A DNA stretch of 15,831 bases from positions 1 through 15,831 of the forward strand of contig JBDSTZ010000571.1 in assembly GCA_039927975.1 (NCBI GenBank). The letters run 5' to 3'. Position numbers and translations under genes: made by a program. Under the pieces are notes generated by a model. The model searched no databases. It saw only the letters and a program-made list of their open reading frames with translations, and was not told the origin of the DNA. Shown in pieces: positions 7,476-15,250 of the stretch. This DNA is from JBDSTZ01 sp039927975 (GTDB lineage: Bacteria > Pseudomonadota > Gammaproteobacteria > Burkholderiales > Burkholderiaceae_D). Numbering within the stretch: the first letter of the stretch is position 1; every line of letters starts with the position of its first letter.

Positions 7476-8390
7476 TCAATCGCGCTTCGCGAACAGGCGC
7501 GGGCCGAACATCACGCTCATCAAGGCGGCCACGATCAGGCCGATGCCGGCCCATTGCCATCGCGTGATGACGTCGCCGAGCATCAGCATGCCGGCCGCGA
7601 TGCCGACCAGCGGCACGCCCAGGCTGAACGGCGCGACCCGGTTGACCGGGTGGCGTTTGAGCAGTCCGGTCCACATGGCGTAGCCGGCCACGGTGGCGAA
7701 CCAGCCAAGATAGGCCAGCGAGCACCAGGTGCGCCAGCTGGCCGCGCGCCAGGGATGGTGGCTGGCGGCCGGGTCGAAGGCGAGCGAGAGCGCGACGAAG
7801 GGCAGGATCGGCACCAGGCTGCTCCAGACCATGAAGGGCAGTACTTCGAAATGCGGGGTCGACTGCTGGGCGCGGCGCACCACGATGTTGGAGGCGGCCC
7901 ACATCGCGGCGGCGGCCAGGCACAGCGCGAAGCCGGCGGCGTTGGTGGCACCCGCCGAGGCGCCCGGCCCCAGGTAGTTGGCGCCGAAGCAGGATAGCCC
8001 GAGCGCGGCCAGCAGCAGGCCGACCGCCAGGGCCCGGCTGACGTGCTCGCGCAGCACCAGCACGCCGAACAAGGCGGTGAAGAAAACCTGGGTCTGCAGC
8101 ACCACCGAGGCGAGCGCGGCCGACATGCCGACCCGCAGCGAAAAGAACAGCAGGCCGAACTGGCCGATGCCCTGGAACAGGCCGTACAGCACCACCCACT
8201 TCCAGGCCAGTTGCGGCGGCCGCACCACCAGCAGCAGCGGCAGGATCGCGAACAGGTAGCGGCCGGCGCCCAGCTGGAACGGCGTCAGATCGGCCAGGGC
8301 AAACTTCATGGCGACGAAGTTGGTGCCCCAGATCAGGATGACGCCGAGCGCTGCCGCGTAGTCGCGGCGGGTAAATGGATGGGGATGCAT
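7476..8390 (-). CDS. eamA: EamA-family (DMT superfamily) exporter
   Basis: This is a ten-helix inner-membrane transporter of the drug/metabolite superfamily. The 304 residues form two EamA repeats (about 11-135 and 152-296). Seen directly: LIWGTNFVAMKFAL (19-32) in helix 1, VGMSAALASVVLQTQVFFTALFG (87-109) in the first repeat, VVRRAQQS after helix 6, and RVAPFSLGVPLVG (251-263) in the second repeat. These resemble E. coli EamA (YdeD), which exports O-acetylserine and cysteine, more than other members, but the substrate here is not proven and the symbol is tentative. ATG 8390 is only 7 bp from the livF stop, has no clear ribosome binding site, and a small hairpin covers the junction, so translational coupling to livF is likely. 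It may belong to the liv transcription unit. Confidence 0.8.
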   Translation of the reverse strand: MHPHPFTRRDYAAALGVILIWGTNFVAMKFALADLTPFQLGAGRYLFAILPLLLVVRPPQLAWKWVVLYGLFQGIGQFGLLFFSLRVGMSAALASVVLQTQVFFTALFGVLVLREHVSRALAVGLLLAALGLSCFGANYLGPGASAGATNAAGFALCLAAAAMWAASNIVVRRAQQSTPHFEVLPFMVWSSLVPILPFVALSLAFDPAASHHPWRAASWRTWCSLAYLGWFATVAGYAMWTGLLKRHPVNRVAPFSLGVPLVGIAAGMLMLGDVITRWQWAGIGLIVAALMSVMFGPRLFAKRD

Positions 8391-8397
8391 GAAGCCG

Positions 8398-9126
<729 letters not shown>

Positions 9127-9137
9127 GGTGGTTCCCG

Positions 9138-11096
9138 TCAATGCGTGGCGGCCAGCGCCGCCGTGTCGTCGCCGCTGCCGCCCAGATAGGCCTCGATCAC
9201 CTTCGGATCGCGCTGCACCGCCGCCGGCGTGCCCTCGGCGATCTTCTGGCCGAAGTCGAGCACGGTGACGGTGTCCGAAATCGCCATCACCACATCCATG
9301 TGATGTTCGATGAGGATGATGGTGATGCCGTGCTCGCGAATCTTGCGGATGATCGCCATCAGTTCCTTGATGTCCGGCGCGGTCAGGCCGGCGGCCGGCT
9401 CGTCGAGCAGCAGCAGGCGCGGATTGAGGCCGAGCGCGCGGCCGATTTCGAGCAGGCGCTGTTTGCCGTAGGGCAGATTGCGCGCTTCCTCGTTGGCCAG
9501 GTCCGACAGGCCGACAAAGGCGAGGATGCTGGCGGCCCGTTCGCGCGCGATGCGCTCCTCGCGCTTGTAGCGCGGCGTGTGCAGCATGACGTCGGCCATG
9601 TTGGCGTCGAAGGTGTGGTGCAGGCCGACCAGCACGTTTTCGGTGGCCGTCATTTCGCCGAACAGCTGAACGTTCTGGAAGGTGCGCGCCACGCCGCCGA
9701 GCGCGATCTGCGACGGCGTGCGGCCGGTAATCGCCACGCCGTCGAACTCCACCTTGCCGGCGGTCGGCTTGTAGATCCCGGTCAGCACATTCATCATGGT
9801 GCTCTTGCCCGACCCGTTCGGTCCGATCAGGCCGTGCACCGAACGGCGCGCCACCTTCAGGTCGACCTGGTTGAGCGCCTTCAAGCCGCCGAACTGCATC
9901 AGCACCTGGTCGACCTTGAGCAGGTCGCCCGCTGCTGTGTCTGCCCCTGCGCCAGCAGTGGCGCCGGCGAACGGATCGGCGCCGGCCGCCACCACCAGCG
10001 AGGCGTCGTGCACCGCGCCGCGCCCGACCAGTCCGCGCAGGAAGCCGACGATGCCGTCTTGCAGGTAATAGACGACGAACAGCGTCATCAGGCCGAAGAT
10101 GGTCAGGCGCCAGTCGGTCATGTTCTCCAGCCTGAACGAGAACCAGGCCATGCCGATGGTCAGCGCCACCGGCACCAGCACATTGCGTAGCGTGCTGCGC
10201 CGTTTGGCCAGCAGAAAGGCGCCGCCGGCCACGCCCAGCACGGCGGCCGCCATCGCGATCTTGCGGAACAGGTCAATGTCGGCCAAGAGGCTTGGCAGCA
10301 TGACCACGATCACCGCGCCGATCAGCGCGCCCGAACGCGTCTTGCGGCCGCCCATGATCACCGCCAGCAGGAACATGATGGTCAGCTCGAAGTTGTAGGT
10401 GTTCGGCGAAATGTACTCTTCCGAGTAGGCGTACAGGCTGCCCGACAGCCCGGCCAGGCCGGCGCTGACGACGAAGGCATACACCTTGTAGCGATACACC
10501 GAGACGCCCATGCAGTCGGAGGCGATCGGGCTGTCGCGCAGCGCTTCGAAGGCGCGCCCGAGGTGCGACTTGAGCAGCCGGTGCACGACGATCAGCGAGA
10601 GCACCATCAGCGCGGCCACCATGTAGAAGTAGTGGACCTCGGACAGCTTGGCGCCGAACAGCACCGGCTTGCCGATCTTGATACCCATCGGGCCTTCCGT
10701 GAGCCAGGTCATCTCGTTGATGAGGATCTGGATGATGGTGCCGAACGCCAGCGTGACCATCGCCAGATAAGGGCCGGTGACGCGCAGCGCCGGCAGCGCC
10801 AGGATCGCGCCGAACAGGGCGGCGCCGGCGATACTGGCCGGGATCACCACGAACCACGGCAGCGCCATCTTGAACACCAGCACCCCGGTGATGTAGGAAC
10901 CGATGCCGAACAGGCCGGCGTGGCCGAGCGAGACCTGGCCGGTGTAGCCGACCACGATATCGAGCCCGAACAGCAGGATGGCGTAGATCAGGATGGTTTC
11001 GGCCAGGTGGATGTAGTAGGGATTGGTGAAGACGATGGGATAGGCGATCAGCGCCGCGATGCCCACCAGTCCCGCCGCGAATATTTTTCGGTTCAT
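9138..11096 (-). CDS. livM-livG: Fused ABC permease-ATPase (LivM-LivG) for hydrophobic amino acids
   Basis: One 652-residue protein joins two subunits that are separate in E. coli. Residues 1-300 are a LivM-type permease with about eight or more membrane segments and the blocks YTGQVSLGHAGLFGIGSY (51-68) and ALRDSPIASDCMGV (185-198). Residues 303-355 hold further hydrophobic segments not typical of plain LivM. An Ala/Gly-rich linker (about 365-390) leads to a LivG ATPase with Walker A GPNGSGKS (425-432), Q474, signature LPYGKQR (541-547), Walker B LLLLDEP (561-567) and H-loop H598. The frame is continuous with no frameshift sign and every ATPase motif is intact, so this is a real fusion, not a merged annotation. 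The ATG is 2 bp after the livH stop, and livF follows after 11 nt. Location is the inner membrane with a cytosolic C-terminus. Confidence 0.92.
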   Translation of the reverse strand: MNRKIFAAGLVGIAALIAYPIVFTNPYYIHLAETILIYAILLFGLDIVVGYTGQVSLGHAGLFGIGSYITGVLVFKMALPWFVVIPASIAGAALFGAILALPALRVTGPYLAMVTLAFGTIIQILINEMTWLTEGPMGIKIGKPVLFGAKLSEVHYFYMVAALMVLSLIVVHRLLKSHLGRAFEALRDSPIASDCMGVSVYRYKVYAFVVSAGLAGLSGSLYAYSEEYISPNTYNFELTIMFLLAVIMGGRKTRSGALIGAVIVVMLPSLLADIDLFRKIAMAAAVLGVAGGAFLLAKRRSTLRNVLVPVALTIGMAWFSFRLENMTDWRLTIFGLMTLFVVYYLQDGIVGFLRGLVGRGAVHDASLVVAAGADPFAGATAGAGADTAAGDLLKVDQVLMQFGGLKALNQVDLKVARRSVHGLIGPNGSGKSTMMNVLTGIYKPTAGKVEFDGVAITGRTPSQIALGGVARTFQNVQLFGEMTATENVLVGLHHTFDANMADVMLHTPRYKREERIARERAASILAFVGLSDLANEEARNLPYGKQRLLEIGRALGLNPRLLLLDEPAAGLTAPDIKELMAIIRKIREHGITIILIEHHMDVVMAISDTVTVLDFGQKIAEGTPAAVQRDPKVIEAYLGGSGDDTAALAATH

Positions 11097-11098
11097 GG

Positions 11099-11989
11099 TC
11101 AGACTTTCTTGATCGCGGTTTTGCCGAACAGGCCGGCCGGCTTGATCGCCAGGACCAGCAGCAGGAGCACCAGTCCAGGCACTTCCTTGTAGCCGGTGGA
11201 GATATAAAAACCGGTGAGTGTTTCGGCGATACCGAGAATCAGCCCGCCAACCACCGCGCCCATGCCCGAGGTCAGGCCGCCGATGATCGCCACGGCGAAC
11301 GCTTTCAGGCCGAGCGAAGCGCCCATGGTGGCGCCGGTCAGCGTCAGCGGCGCCACCAGCACGCCGGCAAAGGCAGCGGTGGCCGACGATAGCGCGTACG
11401 AAAAGGTGATCACCAGGCTGGTGTTAATGCCCATCAGGCCGGCCGCGTCGCGGTCGCTGGCGGTGGCGACCACCGCTTTGCCATAAATCGATTTGCGATT
11501 GAAGACTTCGACCGCCAGCATGATCGCCAGCGCGCCGACGATGACCGCCACCTGCATCGGCTGCACATTGGCGCCCAACACCTGGAACGGCGAGGAGCTG
11601 AGCGGGGAAGGGAAGGTCAGGTCGTCCTTGCCCCAGATATTTTCGGCGACGTTCTTGAAAATGATGGCCAGCGCGATGGTCGACATGATCCAGCCGAATT
11701 CGGACTTGATCTTGATCGCCGGGCGCACGCCGATCCATTCGACGAATATGCCCTGCAGGGCGCCGAACACGATCACGATCGGAATCGCCAGCCAGTAGCT
11801 GACGTACGGCCCGCCGTGGATCGTGCCCACCAGCGAGAGACCGACCAGGGCGCCGAGCATGAGCGCCTCGCCCTGGCCGAAGTTGAGGGTGCCGGAGGTG
11901 GCGAAGGTCAGCTGGTAACCGAAGGCGATGACGGCGTAGATCATGCCGAGCGCGATACCGCTGAACACCAGTTGCAGAAGGATTTCCAT
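11099..11989 (-). CDS. livH: Hydrophobic amino acid ABC transporter permease LivH
   Basis: LivH is the second membrane subunit and pairs with the LivM half of the fusion protein. The 296-residue length is typical. Seen directly: the N-terminal GIALGMIYAVIAFGYQLTF (11-29), TLNFGQGEALMLGA (34-47), the cytoplasmic coupling loop GKAVVATASDRDAAGLMGI (170-188), and the Gly-rich GLKAFAVAIIGGLTSGMGAV (227-246), all hallmarks of the LivH family, with about eight membrane segments. ATG 11989 is the first Met and begins the first segment; a weak GGA lies about 9 nt upstream. The 118-bp gap to the livK stop contains an intrinsic terminator, so this gene and those after it are probably expressed by read-through. 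Confidence 0.94.
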   Translation of the reverse strand: MEILLQLVFSGIALGMIYAVIAFGYQLTFATSGTLNFGQGEALMLGALVGLSLVGTIHGGPYVSYWLAIPIVIVFGALQGIFVEWIGVRPAIKIKSEFGWIMSTIALAIIFKNVAENIWGKDDLTFPSPLSSSPFQVLGANVQPMQVAVIVGALAIMLAVEVFNRKSIYGKAVVATASDRDAAGLMGINTSLVITFSYALSSATAAFAGVLVAPLTLTGATMGASLGLKAFAVAIIGGLTSGMGAVVGGLILGIAETLTGFYISTGYKEVPGLVLLLLVLAIKPAGLFGKTAIKKV

Positions 11990-12050
11990 GATGTTTATTC
12001 CAAGGATGGCACCGGTGTGACCGTTGCGGACGACAACAAGATTGAGACAA

Positions 12051-12086
12051 GAAAAATGGCCAGTCCCTACGAAGCAAGACTGGCCA
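12051..12086 (-). terminator. Intrinsic terminator between livK and livH
   Basis: On the minus strand, TGGCCAGTC (12086-12078), a 12-nt loop and GACTGGCCA (12065-12057) form a perfect 9-bp stem, followed at once by TTTTTC. It begins 21 nt after the livK stop. The position inside the operon implies partial termination that lowers expression of the membrane genes relative to the binding protein. Confidence 0.8.
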
Positions 12087-12107
12087 CGATCCGCAGGCGA
12101 CGCTCGC

Positions 12108-13265
12108 TTACTTGGCCAGCACGACCTTGCCTGCCTTGACCTCGCCGAACACGGTGTTTTCCGCGTTGATCGCTTCGTGGTCGGTCTTCGAATACGGCTT
12201 GACGTAGGTGGTCACGACGCCGTCGACCTTCTCGTTGAGGTTTTCCAGCGCGGCGAGCACTTTCGGTCCGTCGGTGCTGCCGGCCTGCTTGATGGCGGCG
12301 GCCAGCAGCAGGATCGAATCGTAACCCTGGGCCGCCGAGACGCCCGACGGCATGCGGTCGCCGGCCGGCTTGTAGGTTTTCAGATAGGCGTCGATAAAGG
12401 CCTTGCGCTTGGGCGTGGTGGCGTCCTGGATGAAGGTTTGCGGCATGCGGGTGCCGTCGCCGTTCTTGCCGGCGTTGTCGATGAAGTTCCCCATCGCCAG
12501 CGTCCAGCTGCCGATCATCGGCACTTTCCAGTTCAGCTTTTCCATGCCGTTGGCGATCTGCGCGAGCTCGGGGCCGATGCCGTAGGTGAGCACGGCCTCG
12601 GCGCCGGCCTGCTTGGCCTTGAGCAGCTGAGCCGTCATGTCGACGTCCTTCAGATTGTATTTTTCGGTGGCGACGGCCTTGATCCCTTTTTTATCGAGCG
12701 CCTTTTCAACGTCTTCGCGGCCCAGCTGGCCGTAATTGGTCGAGTCGGCGAGAATCGCCACCTTCTTGAACTTGCGGCGGGTGATGGCTTCCTCGACGAT
12801 CATCGGCGCCTGGATCGAGTCGGGCGCCGAATTGCGGAAGATGTAATTCTCCGGTTCCTTGTCGAACTGGTGGGTGACGATCGAACCGGTGGCGACGTTG
12901 TTCATGACCGGGATCTTGGCTTCCTGGTAGAAGCGCTGGGAGGCGAGGGCGACACCGGTATTAATGAAGCCGACCGTGGCGACGACCTTTTCCTTGTTGA
13001 TCAATTCCTGGGCGATCTGCACACCGCGTTCATTCTTTGCTTCGTCGTCGCGTTCGACCAATTGCAGTTGCCGGCCCAACACGCCGCCCTTGGCATTGAC
13101 TTCCGCGACCGCCAGCTTGACGCCGTCGCGCATCGACACGCCCATTGGCGCCGAACCGCCGGTGAATGGCCCCGATACGCCGATCTTGATTGGCTCGGCC
13201 GCCATGGTCGCCATGGATAAACCCAGTGCGATGCTTGCTACGACTGCCTTGACTTTGAAATTCAT
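12108..13265 (-). CDS. livK: Periplasmic amino acid-binding protein of the Liv ABC transporter
   Basis: This is the solute-binding subunit that captures the substrate in the periplasm and delivers it to LivH-LivM. The 385-residue protein is a Peripla_BP_6 (type I fold) member. Seen directly: a Sec signal peptide MNFKVKAVVASIALGLSMAT with cleavage near residue 22-23, then PIKIGVSGPFTGGSAPMG (25-42), AVAEVNAKGGVLG (52-64), ERDDEAKNERGVQIAQELI (71-89), NNVATGS (122-128) and FRNSAPDSIQ (143-152). The mature protein has no cysteine, so the disulfide known in E. coli LivJ/LivK is absent and the substrate may differ from leucine; the symbol is by operon role. ATG 13265 has a good AAGGGAGA ribosome binding site 7 nt upstream. 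It is led by a sigma-70 promoter and followed by an internal terminator. Confidence 0.9.
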   Translation of the reverse strand: MNFKVKAVVASIALGLSMATMAAEPIKIGVSGPFTGGSAPMGVSMRDGVKLAVAEVNAKGGVLGRQLQLVERDDEAKNERGVQIAQELINKEKVVATVGFINTGVALASQRFYQEAKIPVMNNVATGSIVTHQFDKEPENYIFRNSAPDSIQAPMIVEEAITRRKFKKVAILADSTNYGQLGREDVEKALDKKGIKAVATEKYNLKDVDMTAQLLKAKQAGAEAVLTYGIGPELAQIANGMEKLNWKVPMIGSWTLAMGNFIDNAGKNGDGTRMPQTFIQDATTPKRKAFIDAYLKTYKPAGDRMPSGVSAAQGYDSILLLAAAIKQAGSTDGPKVLAALENLNEKVDGVVTTYVKPYSKTDHEAINAENTVFGEVKAGKVVLAK

Positions 13266-13330
13266 GTACTCGTCTCCCTTATGATTTTCTGGCTTGCCAT
13301 ACGCTGAATCGATTGCTTCATCGATAAATC

Positions 13331-13359
13331 ATTGTAGGGGAGGCAATCGGGCGCGGCAA
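13331..13359 (-). promoter_or_regulatory. Sigma-70 promoter of livK
   Basis: On the minus strand TTGCCG (13359-13354), a 17-bp spacer and TACAAT (13336-13331) make a near-consensus promoter. The transcript should begin near 13324, giving a leader of about 58 nt to the livK ATG. Confidence 0.7.
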
Positions 13360-13362
13360 TCG
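13342..13362. repeat. Direct repeat GGCAATCG overlapping the livK promoter
   Basis: GGCAATCG occurs at 13342-13349 and 13355-13362, 13 bp apart, in the spacer and across the -35 box. An inverted GCAATCG copy (CGATTGC) lies at 13310-13316, just past the predicted start site. It could be an operator array or chance. Confidence 0.35.
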
Positions 13363-13368
13363 AATGCT

Positions 13369-13399
13369 GTGACGCGTTGCAGCATGATATGCGGGTCAC
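13369..13399. promoter_or_regulatory. Dyad GTGAC-N-CG / CG-N-GTCAC upstream of the livK promoter
   Basis: GTGACGCG (13369-13376) and CGGGTCAC (13392-13399) are mirror half-sites differing at one position, with a 15-bp spacer. The centre (13384) lies about 60 bp before the predicted livK start site, a common activator position. No specific regulator is recognised. Confidence 0.35.
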
Positions 13400-13529
13400 A
13401 TGCAGGTCGGGCGAGGGAAGGGCGACGCGACGTGGTGAGCGCGCGGACTTGCGGGCGCTAAAAAGGAGCGGTGGGTATCGTGAATTGGGCGAACTCGTTC
13501 GGCTTGGCGTTGTTGCTCAGACGATTTTC
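13400..13529. other. Rest of the livK upstream intergenic region
   Basis: Together with the promoter, repeat and dyad entries this completes a gene-free stretch of about 310 bp (13266-13578). A 20-codon + strand frame starting GTG at 13471, behind AAAAGGAG, ends just before the terminator hairpin; its spacing is poor and it is not called as a gene. Nothing else is seen. Confidence 0.4.
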
Positions 13530-13531
13530 AT

Positions 13532-13557
13532 AAAAAAAGCCGCTTGAAAAAGCGGCC
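13532..13557 (-). terminator. Intrinsic terminator of the lipoprotein gene
   Basis: On the minus strand GCCGCTT (13556-13550), loop TTTC and AAGCGGC (13545-13539) form a 7-bp stem followed by seven T. It lies about 20 nt after the stop at 13579 and insulates the livK promoter region from upstream transcription. Confidence 0.85.
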
Positions 13558-13578
13558 TTTCGGAGAAAGCGGTGTTGT

Positions 13579-13983
13579 TTAACGATGCCAGTGGCTGCCG
13601 ATGCCAACCCCGCCCCAGCCGCGCGAATGACCGCCCCAGCTGCGGCCGAAACCCAGGCTCAGGCCAAGCGAGACCGGCGGGTAGTAATAATAGGGCTGCG
13701 GCGCATACAGCGGCTGCGGTACGTACACAGGCTGCTGCACGTAGATCGGCTGCTGGACCACCTGCACGGGAGTGGAGCTGTACTCGACGCTTGAGCCGGT
13801 CGACGACGACGCGGCAATGCGTTCGCTGGTGCCTGGCGCGACCGGCGTCACCGACACCACGTGCCACTGGCTCGGGTCGCCGTTCTGCGGCACGGTCGAT
13901 CCGTAATATGGCGTGTTGTTGTAAGGACCGGTGGCGCAACCGCCAAGGGTGGCCAGCACGGCAAGGATAAGCAGTTTTTTCAT
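13579..13983 (-). CDS. Small repeat-containing lipoprotein
   Basis: No function is recognised. The protein has 134 residues with a lipoprotein signal MKKLLILAVLATLGGC: the lipobox is LGGC with C16, so the mature protein should be lipidated and sent to the inner or outer membrane. After a polar Ser/Thr-rich region come four tandem hexapeptides (77-100: QQPIYV, QQPVYV, PQPLYA, PQPYYY), then a Gly/Trp/His-rich tail from about 107 ending SHWHR. ATG 13983 is chosen because GGAGG lies 8 nt upstream and it gives a clean signal; the frame is open for a further 54 bp. It has its own terminator, and a TATATT -10-like box lies at 14012-14017. Proline/tyrosine repeats of this kind are common in envelope proteins, but no role can be assigned. 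Confidence 0.8.
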   Translation of the reverse strand: MKKLLILAVLATLGGCATGPYNNTPYYGSTVPQNGDPSQWHVVSVTPVAPGTSERIAASSSTGSSVEYSSTPVQVVQQPIYVQQPVYVPQPLYAPQPYYYYPPVSLGLSLGFGRSWGGHSRGWGGVGIGSHWHR

Positions 13984-14011
13984 GGCGTAGTCCTCCACAT
14001 TCATTAACGCA

Positions 14012-14017
14012 AATATA
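14012..14017 (-). promoter_or_regulatory. Candidate -10 box for the lipoprotein gene
   Basis: TATATT is read on the minus strand, 29 bases before the ATG at 13983. No convincing -35 hexamer was seen at 16-18 bp. Confidence 0.35.
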
Positions 14018-14081
14018 GCGAGATTCTGAAACGGCACGTGCAGAAATTACAGGCTGTTACATGTATTCGGACATCGCTACA

Positions 14082-15224
14082 TCAGCGTACATACAGCTGC
14101 GGCCGAAGCGCGCATAGCGCTACGACCAGCATTGCCCCACCGAGCACGCCAAACGCCGCTTGCAGACTCGAAGCTTGCGCCAGGAAGCCGATCAAGGCCG
14201 GGCCCAGCAGGATGCCCGTGTAGCCGAGCGTGGTGATGGCGCCAATCGCCAGGCTGGCCGGCATGTCGCGCTGACGCCCGGCCGCCGTGAACAGGATCGG
14301 CACGATGTTCGAGGCGCCTATCCCGACCAGCATGAAGCCGGCCAGCGCCACAATGGCGCCGGGTGCCAGCACGGTGGTGAAAAAGCCGGCGGCGGCGAGC
14401 AGGCCGCCGGTGATCATCACCCGTTTCGGCCCGAAGTGGCTGACCACCCGGTCGCCGGTCAGGCGGCCAAGCGTCATGGCGGCGGCGAAGGCGGCGTAAC
14501 CCATGCCGGCCTGCTCGGTCGAGACTTGTCCGCTGGAGGCCAGCAGCACGGCGCTCCAGTCGAGTACCGCGCCCTCGGCCAGGAACATCACGAAGCACAG
14601 CAGGCCGATAAAGATCACCGCGCCGTGCGGCACGACGAAAGGCGGCGCGGCGCCGTCGCCCGCTTTGGGCGCGCCGAAGTAACCTTCACGCGCGATCCAC
14701 AGCGCCACGAGCACCAGGAGGGCCACCGTCAGGGTGGCTGTCAGCACGTGGAGTCCAATCCCCAGCAGCAGGGCCATGGCGCCCGCGCCGACAAAGCCGC
14801 CCACGCTGAACAGGCCGTGGAAGCCGGACATCAGCGAGCCGCCATTGCGCTGCTCGACAACCACCGCCTGGATGTTCATCGCCACGTCCATCGTGCCCAT
14901 GGCGGCGCCGAACGCGAACAGGCAGGCGCCCAGCAGGAAGGATGAGGGAACGATCGCCAGGCAGGGCAGCACCAGGCAGACCAAGGTGCCTGCCACCAGC
15001 ACGGTGCGGCGGCAGCCGAAGCGCGCCACCAGCACGCTGGCAAACGGCATCGCCACGATCGAGCCGATGCCGAGGCACAGCAGCAGCAAGCCCAATTCAG
15101 AGGAATCGAGCCCGAGGCGCGCCTTGACGAATGGGACCAACGGCGCCCACGCCGACATGGCCATGCCCGAGCACAGGAACGCGAGCCTGGTGGCCAGGCG
15201 CTGCCCGGCGTCGGAATCAGTCAT
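14082..15224 (-). CDS. MFS transporter, YbjJ-like
   Basis: This is a 380-residue inner-membrane transporter of the major facilitator superfamily with about 12 hydrophobic segments; the substrate is unknown. Seen directly: the loop 2-3 motif region FASVLVARFGCRRT (61-74), and the block GTMDVAMNIQAVVVEQRNGG (110-129) followed by SLMSGFHGLFSVGGFVGAG (130-148), which resembles E. coli YbjJ and its relatives. A second motif-A-like stretch, GRLTGDRVVSHFGPKR, lies near the start of the C-terminal half. ATG 15224 is preferred; an in-frame TTG at 15239 would add five residues, and neither has a clear ribosome binding site. It starts 26 bp after the serB stop on the same strand, so cotranscription with serB is plausible. 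Confidence 0.85.
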   Translation of the reverse strand: MTDSDAGQRLATRLAFLCSGMAMSAWAPLVPFVKARLGLDSSELGLLLLCLGIGSIVAMPFASVLVARFGCRRTVLVAGTLVCLVLPCLAIVPSSFLLGACLFAFGAAMGTMDVAMNIQAVVVEQRNGGSLMSGFHGLFSVGGFVGAGAMALLLGIGLHVLTATLTVALLVLVALWIAREGYFGAPKAGDGAAPPFVVPHGAVIFIGLLCFVMFLAEGAVLDWSAVLLASSGQVSTEQAGMGYAAFAAAMTLGRLTGDRVVSHFGPKRVMITGGLLAAAGFFTTVLAPGAIVALAGFMLVGIGASNIVPILFTAAGRQRDMPASLAIGAITTLGYTGILLGPALIGFLAQASSLQAAFGVLGGAMLVVALCALRPQLYVR

Positions 15225-15250
15225 GCGCAATGGAGCCAATCACGACGGGA

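Noticed and set aside
7428..7567. A + strand frame starting ATG 7428 with AGGAGG some 30 nt upstream
   Set aside because: The distance to AGGAGG is too long, and the Arg/Ser-rich product runs antisense into the exporter gene.
13471..13533. A 20-codon + strand frame (GTG at 13471 or 13480) behind AAAAGGAG, ending at a hairpin
   Set aside because: The spacing from AAGGAG is 2 or 11 nt, no promoter is evident and the hairpin has a T-run only for the minus strand; a leader peptide is not supported.
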